NCBI GenBank assembly: GCA_023512835.1
Contig: CM042084.1
Location: forward strand, 53,175,031-53,239,030
DNA from: Taxillus chinensis
Lineage: Eukaryota > Streptophyta > Magnoliopsida > Santalales > Loranthaceae
Direction of reading: 5' to 3'
DNA length: 64,000 nucleotides
The notes under the pieces were generated by a model. That model was not told the origin of the DNA. It did no database searches and saw only the letters and a program-made list of their open reading frames with translations. Position numbers and translations under genes: made by a program. The first letter of the stretch is position 1. Each line of letters opens with the position of its first letter. This document shows, one piece after another, positions 25,024 through 36,877 of this stretch.

Positions 25024-25361
25024 TGTCACGGCCCGGATTTCCAACCCGAGGAAACCGGAACGTGACCCTCCCTTTACCCGAGTTTGGATAAAGGGGTTAG
25101 AATACAACATACACTTCACATTTTATGTTCAGAGACAAAATCATATATTTATTAAGTTCAAACATTATAAATGTGTCCAAACATGCTTTTATTACATTAA
25201 ACTCCTCATTACAATATCTCCCCACTGGGGTTATAAAGCTCACACAAGAACAACAAAACTCAAATAATAATAAGCAAGCCACAAACAGGTCTTCCACCTT
25301 GGTGTTCTGACCTAACGCTTATAGGTCCCTGTAAAGAAAACAACACAGTAGGAGGGGTGAG

Positions 25362-27193
25362 TGTCACGCCCCGGTTTTCCAACCCGAGGAGACCGGAACG
25401 TGACCCTCCCTTTACCTGAGTTTGGATAAAGGGGTGGAACACAACATACACTTCAGAAACCAAAATCACACAATTATTTAATTAAAACCATATGCCTTTA
25501 TTATCTTTCAAACTTCATTACAATATCTCCCCGATGGGGTTACAATGCCTCAATAAAATTACATAACGCAAACAACATAAAACAAAGCCACAAAGTAGAA
25601 CTCTTCCACCTTAGTGTTCCCACCTAACGCCTGTAGGTTCCTGCAAAAAATCACACCATAGTAGGAGGGGTGAGCATCCACAGTTCAGTAGGGATCATGT
25701 CTCCCCAACCCATCCCATGCTCCTAGCATCTACATGCCATGTGTACAAGTGCAGTGTCGTGTTACAATAATTCCAACAGACAATAACAAACCACACCAGT
25801 AGTCATAATTATCCACCACACAAACCACAAGTGATTTAACCGCCTCTTCAGGCCAATGATTTAACCGCCTCTCAGGCATAGTTTCCACAGTAGCCTCTCA
25901 GGCTCCACAGTCAGTCTCACTGACATCAACTCAGCCTCTGAGGCTCCACAGGTACACAAGCATTGCCTCAGCCTCTCAGGCTTCTTAGGCTCTACAGACA
26001 ACAACAGACATTCAACATATATCTTAGTTATTTAGGCATAACAACAAACACTTAACATGCATGTCCACCCTGGTATAACATCAAACACCTAGCATGCATA
26101 TCCTCACAGACATTACATCAAACACCATTCAGGTATAACCACACTGGCATAACATCAATGCATAACATGCATGGCCTCACAGGCATAATATCAAACACCT
26201 AGTGTGCAGTGCCACACAGGCCTAATCTCAACCCATACTTGCCACTGAAGGCCAACATTCATATAGGAGGTCACACCTATTTGAATTTGCATATAGATAG
26301 TATAACAATAACAGTGGAAGCTCTATAAATCCTCTACATAGGGCCTAACCCCAGAACAGATCAGGTGAGACAGAACCCCTACCTTAAAGCAGATCTTCCT
26401 TGCTCCCGCGCTAAACGCCGTCCTCCCCACGCAAGATGCTCCGGCAGCAACCAGCAACTCCCTTTCCTTCTTTCTCTCTAGCTCTCTCTCTCTCTATGAT
26501 GGCTGTAGCAGTTGAAGAGAACCCTAAACCTAAAACAGAGGGCTTCTCTTCCTTATATAGACAATACAACATCAAAACGACGTAGTTTTGATTAAGTGAA
26601 TCCCAGCATCAAAACGACGTAGTTTAGATGGAACAAGCTATGACCTTCCCACATCCATACACACCAAAATATTTACAATTCCAACATGGTCCTTTGGGAA
26701 AAGATGATTAGAACGACAAAATCATGGTAACCATGCAAAAACATGCCTGCACGCCAATTTGAACGCCAATTCCCCAATTGGCATGCAGCTCCAAATGCAC
26801 TCAAACTTCACCCCAAGCCTCCTTGCATCTTGTAGAGGTCTGAGAAGCAAAAATATGCTTGCACGTGAAATGGGTGAATTCACGTGCAACTCCAAATGCT
26901 CTGAAATTTCTGTGGTAGGTAGAGGACCTCATTCTAAGAAACTTTTGTTCTTGCATGCCAATTGTTTGAGGCCATCTACCATATCAAAAGTGAGCTCCAA
27001 GATCAGCCAAAACACCTTAAAACCGCCTGTATACGCATAGCATCTTCCTAGGGCATAAATGTACGTTATCACTTGTCACATGCACCTCCCAAAAGTCCCC
27101 TCTTGGGCTCATCTCTTATCTCAAACTTGTGCACCAACATCCAAGGTGTTTGTGGTTAACTTCTTACACACGGGTTACACACGGGTCATTACA
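25362..27193 (-). mobile_element. Solo LTR of a related Gypsy family
   Basis: A complete TG...CA LTR of 1,832 bp, from TGTCACGCCCC to GGTCATTACA, is flanked by GTGAG on both sides (25357-25361 and 27194-27198). It has no internal region, so it is a solo LTR left by recombination. The homologous site in the 5' LTR near 35456 is uninterrupted. It shares ends and promoter motifs with the host LTR but is clearly diverged in the middle. Confidence 0.95.
26551..26626 (-). promoter_or_regulatory. Solo LTR core promoter: TATA box and paired palindromes
   Basis: CTATATAAGG lies at 26551-26560. Motifs AAAACGACGTAGTTTT at 26574-26589 and AAAACGACGTAGTTTA at 26611-26626 are again at a 37-bp pitch. Confidence 0.6.
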
Positions 27194-27377
27194 GTGAGCA
27201 ACTACAGCTCAGTAAGGATCATGTCTCCCCAACCCATCCCATGCTCCTAGCAGCTACATGCCATGTGTACAAGTGCAGTGTCGTGATACAATTATTTCAA
27301 CAGGTATAATAACAAGCCACATCAGCAAATACAATCATTTCCATAGCCACACGGGCTAACACGTGAACAATCCCGGG

Positions 27378-27488
27378 CTTCCACAGCCACCGGGTTTCAC
27401 AAAATAGTCCCGAGCTTCCACAGCCACCGGGTTTCACAAAACAGTCCCGAGCTTCCACAGCCACCGGGTTTCACAAAATAGTACACAT
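27378..27488. repeat. 37-bp tandem repeat, three copies
   Basis: Units of the form CTTCCACAGCCACCGGGTTT plus 17 more bases repeat three times in the 3' LTR. The 5' LTR shows two copies (from about 36140) right after the assembly gap. Confidence 0.85.
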
Positions 27489-27962
27489 TGCCACTCAGGC
27501 ATAAAACCAAACACTTAGTAGGCACACATTCACAAATGCACAAACCCAGCCACTTAGGCATAAAAACAAACACTTAGCATGTACACCTTTACAACCTCAC
27601 AAATCTAGCCATACCGGCTTATTATCAAACACGTACTAGGCATATTCACACAGACATATTCACATAGGCATTCTATCGAACATTTAACATGCACTGCCCA
27701 CCCAACATCAGAATCACATCAAGACGCCATTGAAGGCCAACATTCATATAGGAGGTCACACCTATATGAATTTACATATAAATATTATAGCAACATCAAT
27801 AGAAACTCTGCAAAACATCTACACAGGGCCTAACCCCGAGACAGACCAGGAAAGACAGAACCCCTACCTCAACAGATTCCTTCACGCCTTAGCCTCCACG
27901 CCAAACGCCATCCGCCCACGGAAACACCACCGCAGCAACCACAACCAGAAGCTCTTCTTCCT

Positions 27963-27983
27963 TCTCTCTCTCTCTCTCTCTCT
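27963..27983. repeat. (CT)n microsatellite in Gypsy 3' LTR
   Basis: Short counterpart of the tract at 36686-36743. Confidence 0.85.
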
Positions 27984-28040
27984 CTGCGACGGTTGTAGCG
28001 GCTGAAGGGAACCCTAAACCTAAAACAAGGAGCCTTCACC

Positions 28041-28119
28041 TTTTTATATAGACACCTCAACACCCCAAAACGACGTCGTTTTGATTAAATGAATCCCAGC
28101 ATTAAAACGACGTAGTTTT
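28041..28119 (-). promoter_or_regulatory. Gypsy 3' LTR core promoter: TATA box and two ACGT palindromes
   Basis: The minus strand has a TATA box (CTATATAAAAAGG, about 28041-28051). Upstream are AAAACGACGTCGTTTT (28067-28082, a perfect palindrome) and AAAACGACGTAGTTTT (28104-28119). The GACGTC core is a bZIP-type C-box; binding is inference. The same arrangement occurs in three other LTRs in the window. Confidence 0.6.
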
Positions 28120-28540
28120 GATGACAGACTACAACCTTTTTACAACTACACAGGACAAAACACTCATAATTTCACCATGGTCCTTTAGCAAAAGAGTATC
28201 GGAACAACAAAACAAGGGTGATGAAGGCTGCATGTGAGAAAGACCTTTCTCACGAGCACCTCCAAATGTTCTAGGATTTTACCACAAGCCTTAGAACAAC
28301 ATCGAACAACATCAGGAAGGCTCCCATGCAAAAATATCACTACACGTGAAAAGCCATTCTCACGTGCCTTCTCATGGGCACTCCCTATTGGGCTCAAACT
28401 TTGCCTCTTGCTTGCTCATCAACATATAAGATGATTTAGCCAAAGTGTGTAGAAATAAAACTCGCTAAAACCCAATAATTTCCACCCAAAAAGGCAAAAC
28501 TGAGACTAACTCCTCACATCCCAAAATACGGGTCATTACA

Positions 28541-28556
28541 TCCTCTCCCCCTTAAG
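28541..28556 (-). other. Gypsy polypurine tract
   Basis: The minus strand reads CTTAAGGGGGAGAGGA directly before the 3' LTR terminus TGTAATGACC. Confidence 0.85.
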
Positions 28557-28826
28557 ACTTTTCGTCCTCGAAAAGAAACAATATGCAAGAAAAACAAACA
28601 CAACAAGCCACAACACCCAAATGGGTCATACACTGCACATTGCACACAATAGCATATAACACAGTGCCACCACAGTCCATAACTACATGCATCACAATCC
28701 ATGGAAACACATCCACATGTCACAAATACCCATCTCAAGCACATTTCATTAACACATTCAATATAAATAAAAGTCAAAAGTCGAAAGGAAATACAAATAC
28801 ACCAGCCAACAGCCACCCCTCTACCC

Positions 28827-29008
28827 TTAAGAGTGTTCGTCCTCGAACAACTCTGGGTGTTGCTTACGCATCAAAGACTCCCGTTCCCAAGTCTCCTCCT
28901 CAATGCCACGGTGTTGCCACAGTACGCGAACCAAAGGAATAGCACGACCCCGCAGAAGTTTCTGCCGTCGATCTAGTATACGGATAGGGGCCTCAACAAC
29001 GGACATGT
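28827..29008 (-). pseudogene. Gypsy chromodomain-like polyprotein C-terminus
   Basis: The block carries IRILDRRQKLLRGRAIPLV and VLWQHRGIEEETW, ending in RKQHPELFEDEHS and a stop. This is the tail seen in chromovirus integrases that helps target chromatin. It is preceded on the minus strand not by integrase but by the duplicated protease block. A second copy of the same tail, truncated after EEETW, lies at 29984-30105. Confidence 0.85.
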
Positions 29009-29983
29009 CAGTCCCCGGTACCAACTCAATGATGAACTCCACACTTCTCTTAGGAGGTAGACTCCTCAACTGGTCAGGAAAGACATCCTGAAATTAGTCA
29101 ACGACAACTGGCCACACTCTCTTTTCCACTTTCCCTTCCTCGGTAAAGGTCAGGGCTGCCAACATGGGGGTAATGGCACCCCACTGGTCCAACACTGGCC
29201 CAGCTCGACTCGCCTCACAGTCCTACTCCCCCTGCAGGGTGCAAGAGGTCCCTGCAGGTGTCACGAAGGATACACGCCGTCGATAACAATCTATCTTGGC
29301 CTGGAAATCCATAAGTCAATCCATACCCAAGATCAGGTCAAAAGTACGCAAGGGCATTACATGCAAGTCAAAATTTAGCTCCACATTTCCTATGGTTAAC
29401 ACACAGTCACGACAAACACGCCGCACCTCAATCATACCTCCCACTGGAGACTCAACAATTAGGGGCCTCGCTGCCTCCACACAAACTAACCCCAAGCTAT
29501 CTATTACAAGCTCAGCAACAAAAGAACACGATGCACCCGTATCGAAAAGAACAGAAGCTAACGTATGGGAGATCAAAAGGGTACCTCTAACCACTAATGG
29601 TCTTGCTCCACCCTCCGCCGGTGGGGTGGTAGCTCAGCCTCCTCCTGCTACGTCGCCTCCAGCGCAAACACCCTCCCTTGGCCTGTGCCACTGGTCGGCT
29701 CACTCACTGGGTGCTTCCCGCCAAGGCTGCCTCCAGCTTCAGTCTACTGCTACTCCGGCCTCCCCTAGGGTCGGGTCTGGTTTGATCCGGGCCGACTAGC
29801 CTGCCACTGACGAGCTAGTCTCTCTGCTGGTGCATGGAAATTGGCATCACTTCTCGTGCTGGATGCCATGCCTCCAACTCCCCTGTTGCCACTCCGGCAA
29901 ACCCGGCTCAGATGGCCCTCTCGTCCACAACTATTGCATTTCCAGTCTTTCTTTGGACACTCCCTCATGAAGTGACCTGAAGG
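29009..29983 (-). pseudogene. Duplicated gag knuckle-protease-RT-start block
   Basis: This roughly 975-bp segment is nearly identical to 32713-33678. It contains one full knuckle plus part of a second (FMRECPKKDWKCNSCG), the DTGASCSF protease motif at about 29,530 and the [12 protein letters not shown] start of the RT region. It sits between two copies of the chromodomain tail (28886-29008 and 29984-30105), inside what should be one reading frame. Only scattered substitutions separate it from its source, so the rearrangement is recent relative to the element. Confidence 0.9.
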
Positions 29984-30367
29984 CCAAGTCTCCTCCTCAA
30001 TGCCACGGTGTTGCCACAGTACGCGAACCAAAGGAATAGCACGACCCCGCAGAAGTTTCTGCCGTCGATCTAGTATACGGATAGGGGCCTCAACAACGTA
30101 CATGTCATCCCCAATGTCCAAAGTCCCCCAATCTATCACATGAGTGGGGTCAGGATGATACTTCCTCAACTGGGACACGTGGAACACATTGTGCACTCGA
30201 CTCAATCGCGGTGGCAATGCTAACCGGTAAGCTACAAGCCCCACACGAGCTATAACCTCAAAAGGACCAATGAACCGGGGAGAGAGTTTGGAACCTCTCC
30301 CAAAGCGCCGATGTCCACGTTGTGGAGAGACACGGAGAAACATATGATCTCCCACAGAAAATTCCAA
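29984..30367 (-). pseudogene. Gypsy integrase C-terminal part and interrupted chromodomain tail
   Basis: From 30367 the frame gives FSVGDHMFLRVSPQRG, LSPRFIGPFEVIARVG and YRLALPPRLSRVHNVFHVS, the integrase GPF/Y-type region. It then gives the chromodomain-like tail up to EEETW, where it runs straight into duplicated gag sequence without changing frame. Confidence 0.88.
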
Positions 30368-30397
30368 AGGTCGCCGCCGCTGATCTGCATAAGATTT

Positions 30398-31583
30398 TTA
30401 TCGACTCTGCGCTGATAACAAGCGTTGACGAATCAACGTGACCTTCTCAGTAGCCTCTTGAACCAACTGTGGTCCTAATAGAGCTGTCTCCCTCACCTCG
30501 GTCCAACACAAAGGTGATCGACACGGCCACCCATACAACGCCTCAAAAGGGGCCATCCCAATGGACGCCTGATAACTGTTGTTGTAGGCAAACTCCACCA
30601 AAGGAAGGTGAGTTTCCCACGAACCCCCAAAATCTAGCACACAAGCCCTCAACATGTCCTCTATGGTTTGATTCGTTCTCTCAGTCTGACCGTCAGTCTC
30701 AGGGTGAAAGGCTGCACTCAAGTTAAGCTTTGTCCCCATAGCCTCCTTGCAAACCTACCCAAAAAGGAGAAGTAAACCGCGAATCCTTGTCGGACACAAT
30801 CGATGATGGCACCTCATGCAGTCTCACCACCTTGTTCACATACAGCTGACTTAAGGCCCTGATGGAATCCCGCTCGCGGACAGCAAGAAAATGGGCCGAC
30901 TTAGTCAGCCGGTCCACAATCACCCATATCATCCGCCTAGCGGTGGATGGAAGTCCAGTTACAAAGTCCATTGCTATGTGGTCCCACTTCCACTTGGTTA
31001 TTGGCAACGGCTGTAACATGCCCGCCGGCCTTTGGTGCTCAGCCTTCACTTGTTGACAAGTGAGGCACCTTGAAACAAAAGCAGCTACATCACGTTTCAT
31101 CCCAGGCCACCAAAAACGTTTCTGAAGTGCATGATACATTTTCGTACCCCCTGGATGCACGACAAGTCTAGACTGATGAAACTCCCTCATCACCTCATCC
31201 CGGAGAGAAGAAGCCACTACTAGCCACCCCTGAAAAGACAACTCATGCTCAGGACCCTCTGTCCAGTCCTCAGATAGCTTACCAGCCTCAATACGGGCAC
31301 GGAGAACCTCATACTCAATGTCACCCAACTGTCCCTCCCGGATGCGCTGGTACAACTCAGGCGCAACAACCAAAGGACTCAGGACTGTCCCACGATCACG
31401 AACAATAGGCTGCAGCTGCAACATCGCCAACTGCTCCATCAGCTTCCACTCTCTCACGGCCACCTCGGCTTTCCCTTTTTCGCTCAATGCGTCGCCCACA
31501 CCATTACTCTTGCCCGGGGTATAGGCAAGAGTAAAGTCAAAGGTCTGCAAATACTCCACCCATCTCCTCTGCCTCAAATTCAA
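30398..31583 (-). pseudogene. Gypsy integrase
   Basis: The HHCC zinc finger (HPGGTKMYHALQKRFWWPGM followed by CLTCQQVK) and catalytic core (WDHIAMDFVTGLP, then IVSDKDSRFTS) are readable from about 31,200 to 30,780. A frameshift near 30,735 precedes the remaining core in the frame 30739-30398, with [14 protein letters not shown] carrying the catalytic Glu. The upstream end of the frame (31583) includes the RNase H C-terminus, LAYTPGKSNGVGDALS. The encoded enzyme is broken. Confidence 0.92.
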
Positions 31584-32104
31584 GTCCTTCGAGTAAAGAT
31601 GTACTGAAGGCTCTTGTGATCAAAAAACACTACGAACTTCTCCCCCAAAAGGTAATGTTGCCAACTCTTCAAGGCAAAGATGACGGCTGCCAACTCAAGA
31701 TCATGGGTAAGGTAATTCTGCTTATGAGGCTTCAGCTGCCTCAACCCATAAGCTACCACACTGTGCTCCTACATAAGCACACACCCCAAACCAACCCTGG
31801 ACGCATCACAATATACCTCATATGGGATATCCTCCCGAGGTAACCTCAACACCGGTGTAGTGGTCAAACGGGTTTTGAGAGCCTCAAACGCCTGCTGACA
31901 CTTGTTAGTCCACTCAAACTTCACTCCCTTCCGGGTTAACGCCATCATAGGAGTTGCCAAACGGGAGAATCCCTTTACAAAACGATGGTAATACCCTGCC
32001 AAGCCAAGAAAGCTATGAATCTCGAAAACATTGGTTGACCTCTCCCACGATGCCACAGCCTCAATCTTAGCTGGGTCCACTCTAACTACCTCAACTGACA
32101 CCAC
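31584..32104 (-). pseudogene. Gypsy RNase H region
   Basis: This region continues the RT thumb ([19 protein letters not shown]) into RNase H, with [14 protein letters not shown] near 31,780. There the frame ends in a stop, and the rest of the domain is read in fragments down to 31584. Confidence 0.88.
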
Positions 32105-32125
32105 ATGGCCAAGAAAATGGACCTC

Positions 32126-32773
32126 CTACATCCAAAATTCACATTTGCTAAACTTAGCAAACAACTGCTGGTCCCTCAAGGTTTGCAACACTGTTGCCAA
32201 ATGCTCCACATGCTCTTTCTTCGTTTTGGAATACACCAAAATATCGTCTATAAACACCACCACAAAGGAATCCAAATATGGAGCAAAGACCTGGTTCATC
32301 AAATACATGAACACTGCTGGTGCATTAGTGAGCCTGAAAGGCATCACTACCCACTCATAGTGCCCATATCTGCAGCGAAAAGCAGTCTTAGGGATGTCCT
32401 CCTCCTTAACCCTCAACTGATGATACCCCGACCGTAGATCTATCTTGGAAAACCACCAGGCTCCACTCAACTGGTCAAACAGGTCATCTATCCGAGGCAA
32501 CGGATACTTGTTCTTCACAGTCACCGAATTCAGCTTCCTATAGTCGATGCAAAGGCGTAGCGTGCCATTTGCCTTCTTTGCAAAGAGCACCGGAGCACCC
32601 CAAGGTGAGGTACTCGGTCTGATATACCCCTGGTCCACCAACTCCTCTATTTGCCTCTGCAGCTCCCTCAACTCTGCTGGCCCCATACGGTAATCCACTT
32701 GGGAGATTGGACCAGTCCCCGGTACCAACTCAATGATGAACTCCACACTTCTCTTAGGAGGTAGACTCCTCAA
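32126..32773 (-). pseudogene. Gypsy reverse transcriptase
   Basis: This is the RT palm: [52 protein letters not shown] and [11 protein letters not shown] with the DD catalytic pair, ending in [11 protein letters not shown] and a stop. It is one open frame of 215 codons, the best preserved domain of the element. It is separated by stops from protease upstream and RNase H downstream. Confidence 0.93.
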
Positions 32774-32926
32774 CTGGTCAGGAAAGACATCCTGAAATTA
32801 GTCAACGACAACTGGCCACACTCTCTTTTCCACTTTCCCTTCCTCGGTAAAGGTCAGGGCTGCCAACATGGGGGTAATGGCACCCCACTGGTCCAACACT
32901 GGCCCAGCTCGACTCGCCTCACATTC

Positions 32927-33298
32927 CTACTCCCCCTGCAGGGTGCAAGAGGTCCCTGCAGGTGTCACGAAGGATACACGCCGCCGATAACAATCTATCT
33001 TGGCCTGGAAAGCCATAAGCCAATCCATACCCAAGATCAGGTCAAAAGTACGTAAGGGCATTACATGCAAGTCAAAATTTAGCTCCACATTTCCTATGGT
33101 TAACACACAGTCACGGCAAACACGCCGCACCTCAATCATACCTCCCACTGGAGACTCAACAATTAGGGGCCTCGCTGCCTCCACACAAACTAACCCCAAG
33201 CTATCTATTACAAGCTCAGCAACAAAAGAACACGATGCACCCGTATCGAAAAGAACAGAAGCTAACGTATGGGAGATCAAAAGTGTACCTCTAACCAC
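32927..33298 (-). pseudogene. Gypsy aspartic protease
   Basis: SVLFDTGASCSFV carries the DTGAS active site, followed by FDLILGMDWL, the flap and core pattern of Gypsy proteases. The frame is open for 123 codons and closes at 32927. Its near-identical copy lies at 29316-29594. Confidence 0.92.
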
Positions 33299-33468
33299 TA
33301 ATGGTCTTGCTCCACCCTCCGCCGGTGGGGTGGTAGCTCAGCCTCCTCCTGCTACGTCGCCTCCAGCGCAAACACCCTCCCTTGGCCTGTGCCACTGGTC
33401 GGCTCACTCACTGGGTGCTTCCCGCCAAGGCTGCCTCCAGCTTCAGTCTACTGCTACTCCGGCCTCCC

Positions 33469-34740
33469 CTAGGGTCGGGTCTGGTTTGATCCGGGCCGAC
33501 TAGCCTGCCACTGGCGAGCTAGTCTCTCTGCTGGTGCACGGAAATTGGCATCACTTCTCGTGCTGGATGCCATGCCTCCAACTCCCCTGTTGCCACTCCG
33601 GCAAACCCGGCTCAGATGGCCCTCTCGTCCACAACTATTGCATTTCCAGTCTTTCTTTGGACACTCCCTCATGAAGTGACCTTGCTCCCCACAACAATGA
33701 CAACCGCTGGGGAGATCTCCTGCTGGACCTCCCTGTCTGCCACCGCCAAAGCTAGCCCTCCCTGGGTGCACCGATGTCTGTCCCCTGCTGTGGAAGGAAT
33801 TGTTATCTCTCTCTTCGGTCTTGGGCCTCTTGGGCCCCGAATCACGATCAGGCGCACTCTACAACTGGCGACCCGGATGAGCCTGCCTCCCATCATCCAG
33901 CTCTCTCTCAGCTATACGGGCCATCTCCACAACCTCAGCATAGGTCTGCAAATGCAGAAATTCCACCCTCTGCCTAAGAGCCGACCTGAGACCCAAGGTG
34001 AACTTATGGGCCTTCAGGTCCTCCTGCGCCACGGTCTCGAGAGCAAACCTACTCAAGCTCTGGAACTCTCGCTCATACTTAGGTACCGTCCTTGATCCCT
34101 GCCTCAAGCTGCCAAACTCCTCCCTCTTTTGCCATCTCAACGACCCCGGGAAGAACTCGTCATGGAAGAGCTGCAAGAACTCCTCCCATAGCATGAACTA
34201 TACCGCACGGCTCCCCGCAACACTCAACCACCACTCCAGAGCATTCCCCTCTAGCTGCCGAATGGCCAGTCTCACCTTATCCTCTTCCCGGGGTAGGAGA
34301 AAGGAAAACACAAGCTCAATCTATCTTAATCATTGCTTAGCTACCATGAGTTCCCCTTCTCCCTTGAACCTTGGAGGTTGTTCCTTTCGGAACCATGTCA
34401 CCACGTCATCCTCTGCACGAATCGGTTCGCCGCCCAGCGAATTCACACGCTCACGGGGTAACTCCCCCACTGGTGGTGGCAGTGGTGGTGGCACCACCTG
34501 CTGTGCTGCCATCTCACGGCGCACCTCCTCCCGAACCTCTTGCCGGATACCTTACCTCAGCTCCTGGACTTCTAGTCGGATGCCCTCTCGTAGCTGCGCC
34601 AGCAACAGCGCATGTCCTTCAGCGGACTGCCCCGCACCCGGACCCTCATGGGCAGATGACTCATCAGCCACTACCCCGACGCGCGTGTCACTCTCCTCGG
34701 TGGCATTCTTACTACACGAAGTAAGAAAGATATTCGTCAA
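33469..34740 (-). pseudogene. Gypsy gag with two CCHC zinc knuckles
   Basis: The region runs from an ATG at 34740 through AAQQVVPPPLPPP, the capsid-like LEGNALEWWLSV and LWEEFLQLFHDEFFPGSLR. Two knuckles follow: CHCCGEQGHFMREC and CNSCGREGHLSRVC (33,600-33,690). Stops at 34549-34551, near 34328, 34196 and elsewhere divide it into open pieces (34740-34552, 34524-34330, 34194-33859, 33771-33469). It packages element RNA in intact relatives. Confidence 0.9.
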
Positions 34741-35109
34741 ATCGCATTCACTAACTATCGTGCGACATTACCACTACCCCATTTAATAATTCCACTACAA
34801 CTGTCACATAGCATGACACTCTTTGCATTAATCCACATAACACTGTTCAATCCACATTGCACATAACTCATATAAACAAGGAAAAACCATATTTCACATT
34901 GTCGCAGTTCAATCTACACAAACACACATAAGCAAATGCAACTAGTGCCCTAATGCCCATGCATGCAAACCCTACCACAAGACTGGACTACCCCAAGTAC
35001 ACCTTAAAGGCTCAAAGAGGACCATGTTGATCAGGCATGTCCCTCCAGGCTCCTCCAAAGGACTCAAGATAACCAAGTCCACCCACTACCCTAGGCCAAC
35101 TAGACCATT

Positions 35110-35120
35110 CTCTGATACCA
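35110..35120 (-). other. Gypsy primer binding site
   Basis: The minus strand reads TGGTATCAGAG three bases from the LTR CA terminus, complementary to the 3' end of initiator tRNA-Met. Confidence 0.9.
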
Positions 35121-35618
35121 TATTGTCATGCCTCGGATTTCCAACCTGAGGAGACCGGAACGTGACCCTCCCTTTACCCGAGTTTGGATAAAGGGGTTAG
35201 AATACAATATACACTTCACATTTTATGTTCAGAGACAAAATCATATATTTATTAAGTTCAAACATTACAAACGTGTCCAAACATGCTTTTATTACATTAA
35301 ACTCCTCATTACAATATCTCCCCACTGGGGTTACAAAGCTCACACAAGAACAACACAACTCAAATAACAATAAGCAAGCCACAAGCAGGTCTTCCACCTT
35401 GGTGTTCCCACCTAACGCCCGTAGGTCCCTATAAAGAAAACAACACAAGTAGGAGGGGTGAGCTACCACAGCTCAGTAGGGATCATGTCTCTCCAACCCA
35501 TCTCATGCTCCTAGCAGCTACATGCCATATGTACAAGTGCAGTGTCGTGATACAATTATTTCAATAGGTATAATAACAAGCCACATCAGCAAATACAATC
35601 ATTTCACACCCACACAGG

Positions 35619-36118
35619 NNNNNNNNNNNNNNNNNNNNNNNNNNNNNNNNNNNNNNNNNNNNNNNNNNNNNNNNNNNNNNNNNNNNNNNNNNNNNNNNNN
35701 NNNNNNNNNNNNNNNNNNNNNNNNNNNNNNNNNNNNNNNNNNNNNNNNNNNNNNNNNNNNNNNNNNNNNNNNNNNNNNNNNNNNNNNNNNNNNNNNNNNN
35801 NNNNNNNNNNNNNNNNNNNNNNNNNNNNNNNNNNNNNNNNNNNNNNNNNNNNNNNNNNNNNNNNNNNNNNNNNNNNNNNNNNNNNNNNNNNNNNNNNNNN
35901 NNNNNNNNNNNNNNNNNNNNNNNNNNNNNNNNNNNNNNNNNNNNNNNNNNNNNNNNNNNNNNNNNNNNNNNNNNNNNNNNNNNNNNNNNNNNNNNNNNNN
36001 NNNNNNNNNNNNNNNNNNNNNNNNNNNNNNNNNNNNNNNNNNNNNNNNNNNNNNNNNNNNNNNNNNNNNNNNNNNNNNNNNNNNNNNNNNNNNNNNNNNN
36101 NNNNNNNNNNNNNNNNNN
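35619..36118. other. Assembly gap of exactly 500 N
   Basis: The flanks ('cacccacacagg' and 'ctaacacgtgaa') are essentially contiguous in the homologous 3' LTR near 27340-27365. The gap is probably a placeholder and not 500 real bases. Confidence 0.97.
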
Positions 36119-36682
36119 CTAACACGTGAATAATCCCGGGCTTCCACAGCCACCGAGTTCCAAGAGCAGTCCCGAGCTTCCACAGCCACCGGGTTTCACA
36201 AAACTGTACACATAGCCACTCAGGCATAAAACCAAACACTTAGTAGGCACACATTCACAAATGCACAAACCCAGCCACTCAGGCATAAAAACAAACACTT
36301 AGCATGCACACTTTTATAACCTCACAAATCCAGCCATACCGGCTTATTATCAAACACGTACTAGGCATATTCACACAGACATATTCACACAGGCATTCTA
36401 TCGAACATTTAACATGCACTGCCCACCCAACGTCAGAGTCACACCAAGACGCCATTGAAGGCCAACATTCATATAGGAGGTCACACCTATATGAATTTAC
36501 ATATAAATATTATAGCAACAACAATAGAAACTCTGCAAAACATCTACACAGGGCCTAACCCCGGGATAGACCAGGAAAGACAGAACCCCTACCTCAACAG
36601 ATTCCTTCACGCCTTAGCCTCCACACCAAACGCCGTCCGCCCACGGAAACACCACCGCAGCAACCACGACCAGAAGCTCTTC

Positions 36683-36685
<3 letters not shown>

Positions 36686-36743
<58 letters not shown>
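36686..36743. repeat. (CT)n microsatellite in Gypsy 5' LTR
   Basis: This is an uninterrupted CT run of about 58 bases; the same position in the 3' LTR (27963-27983) has about 21. It lies just downstream of the LTR TATA box in element orientation, so it would be in the transcript leader. Confidence 0.95.
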
Positions 36744-36746
<3 letters not shown>

Positions 36747-36800
36747 ACGGTTGCAGCGGCTGAAGGGAACCCTAAACCTAAAACAAGGAGCCTTCACCTC

Positions 36801-36877
36801 TTTATATAAACACCTCGACACCCCAAAACGACATTGTTTTGATTAAATGAATCCCAGCATCAAAACGACGTAGTTTT
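36801..36877 (-). promoter_or_regulatory. Gypsy 5' LTR core promoter: TATA box and paired palindromes
   Basis: The TATA box (TTTATATAAA) lies at 36801-36810. Palindrome-derived motifs lie at 36825-36840 (AAAACGACATTGTTTT) and 36862-36877 (AAAACGACGTAGTTTT), 37 bp apart. Confidence 0.6.

Larger units (their letters stand above)
25024..28540 (-). repeat. Gypsy 3' LTR (interrupted by a solo LTR)
   Basis: The terminus TGTCACGG lies at 25024 and TCATTACA at 28540. Without the solo insertion and its duplicated target the LTR is about 1,680 bp. It contains SCTCTCAGG-type short repeats in the inserted copy and a 37-bp repeat present three times at about 27378-27488. Confidence 0.92.

Noticed and set aside
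35522..36239. About 200-codon frames running through the N gap
   Set aside because: They are open only because N was translated as X.
36594..36821. Arg-Glu repeat protein frame
   Set aside because: Translation of the (CT)n microsatellite in the LTR leader.
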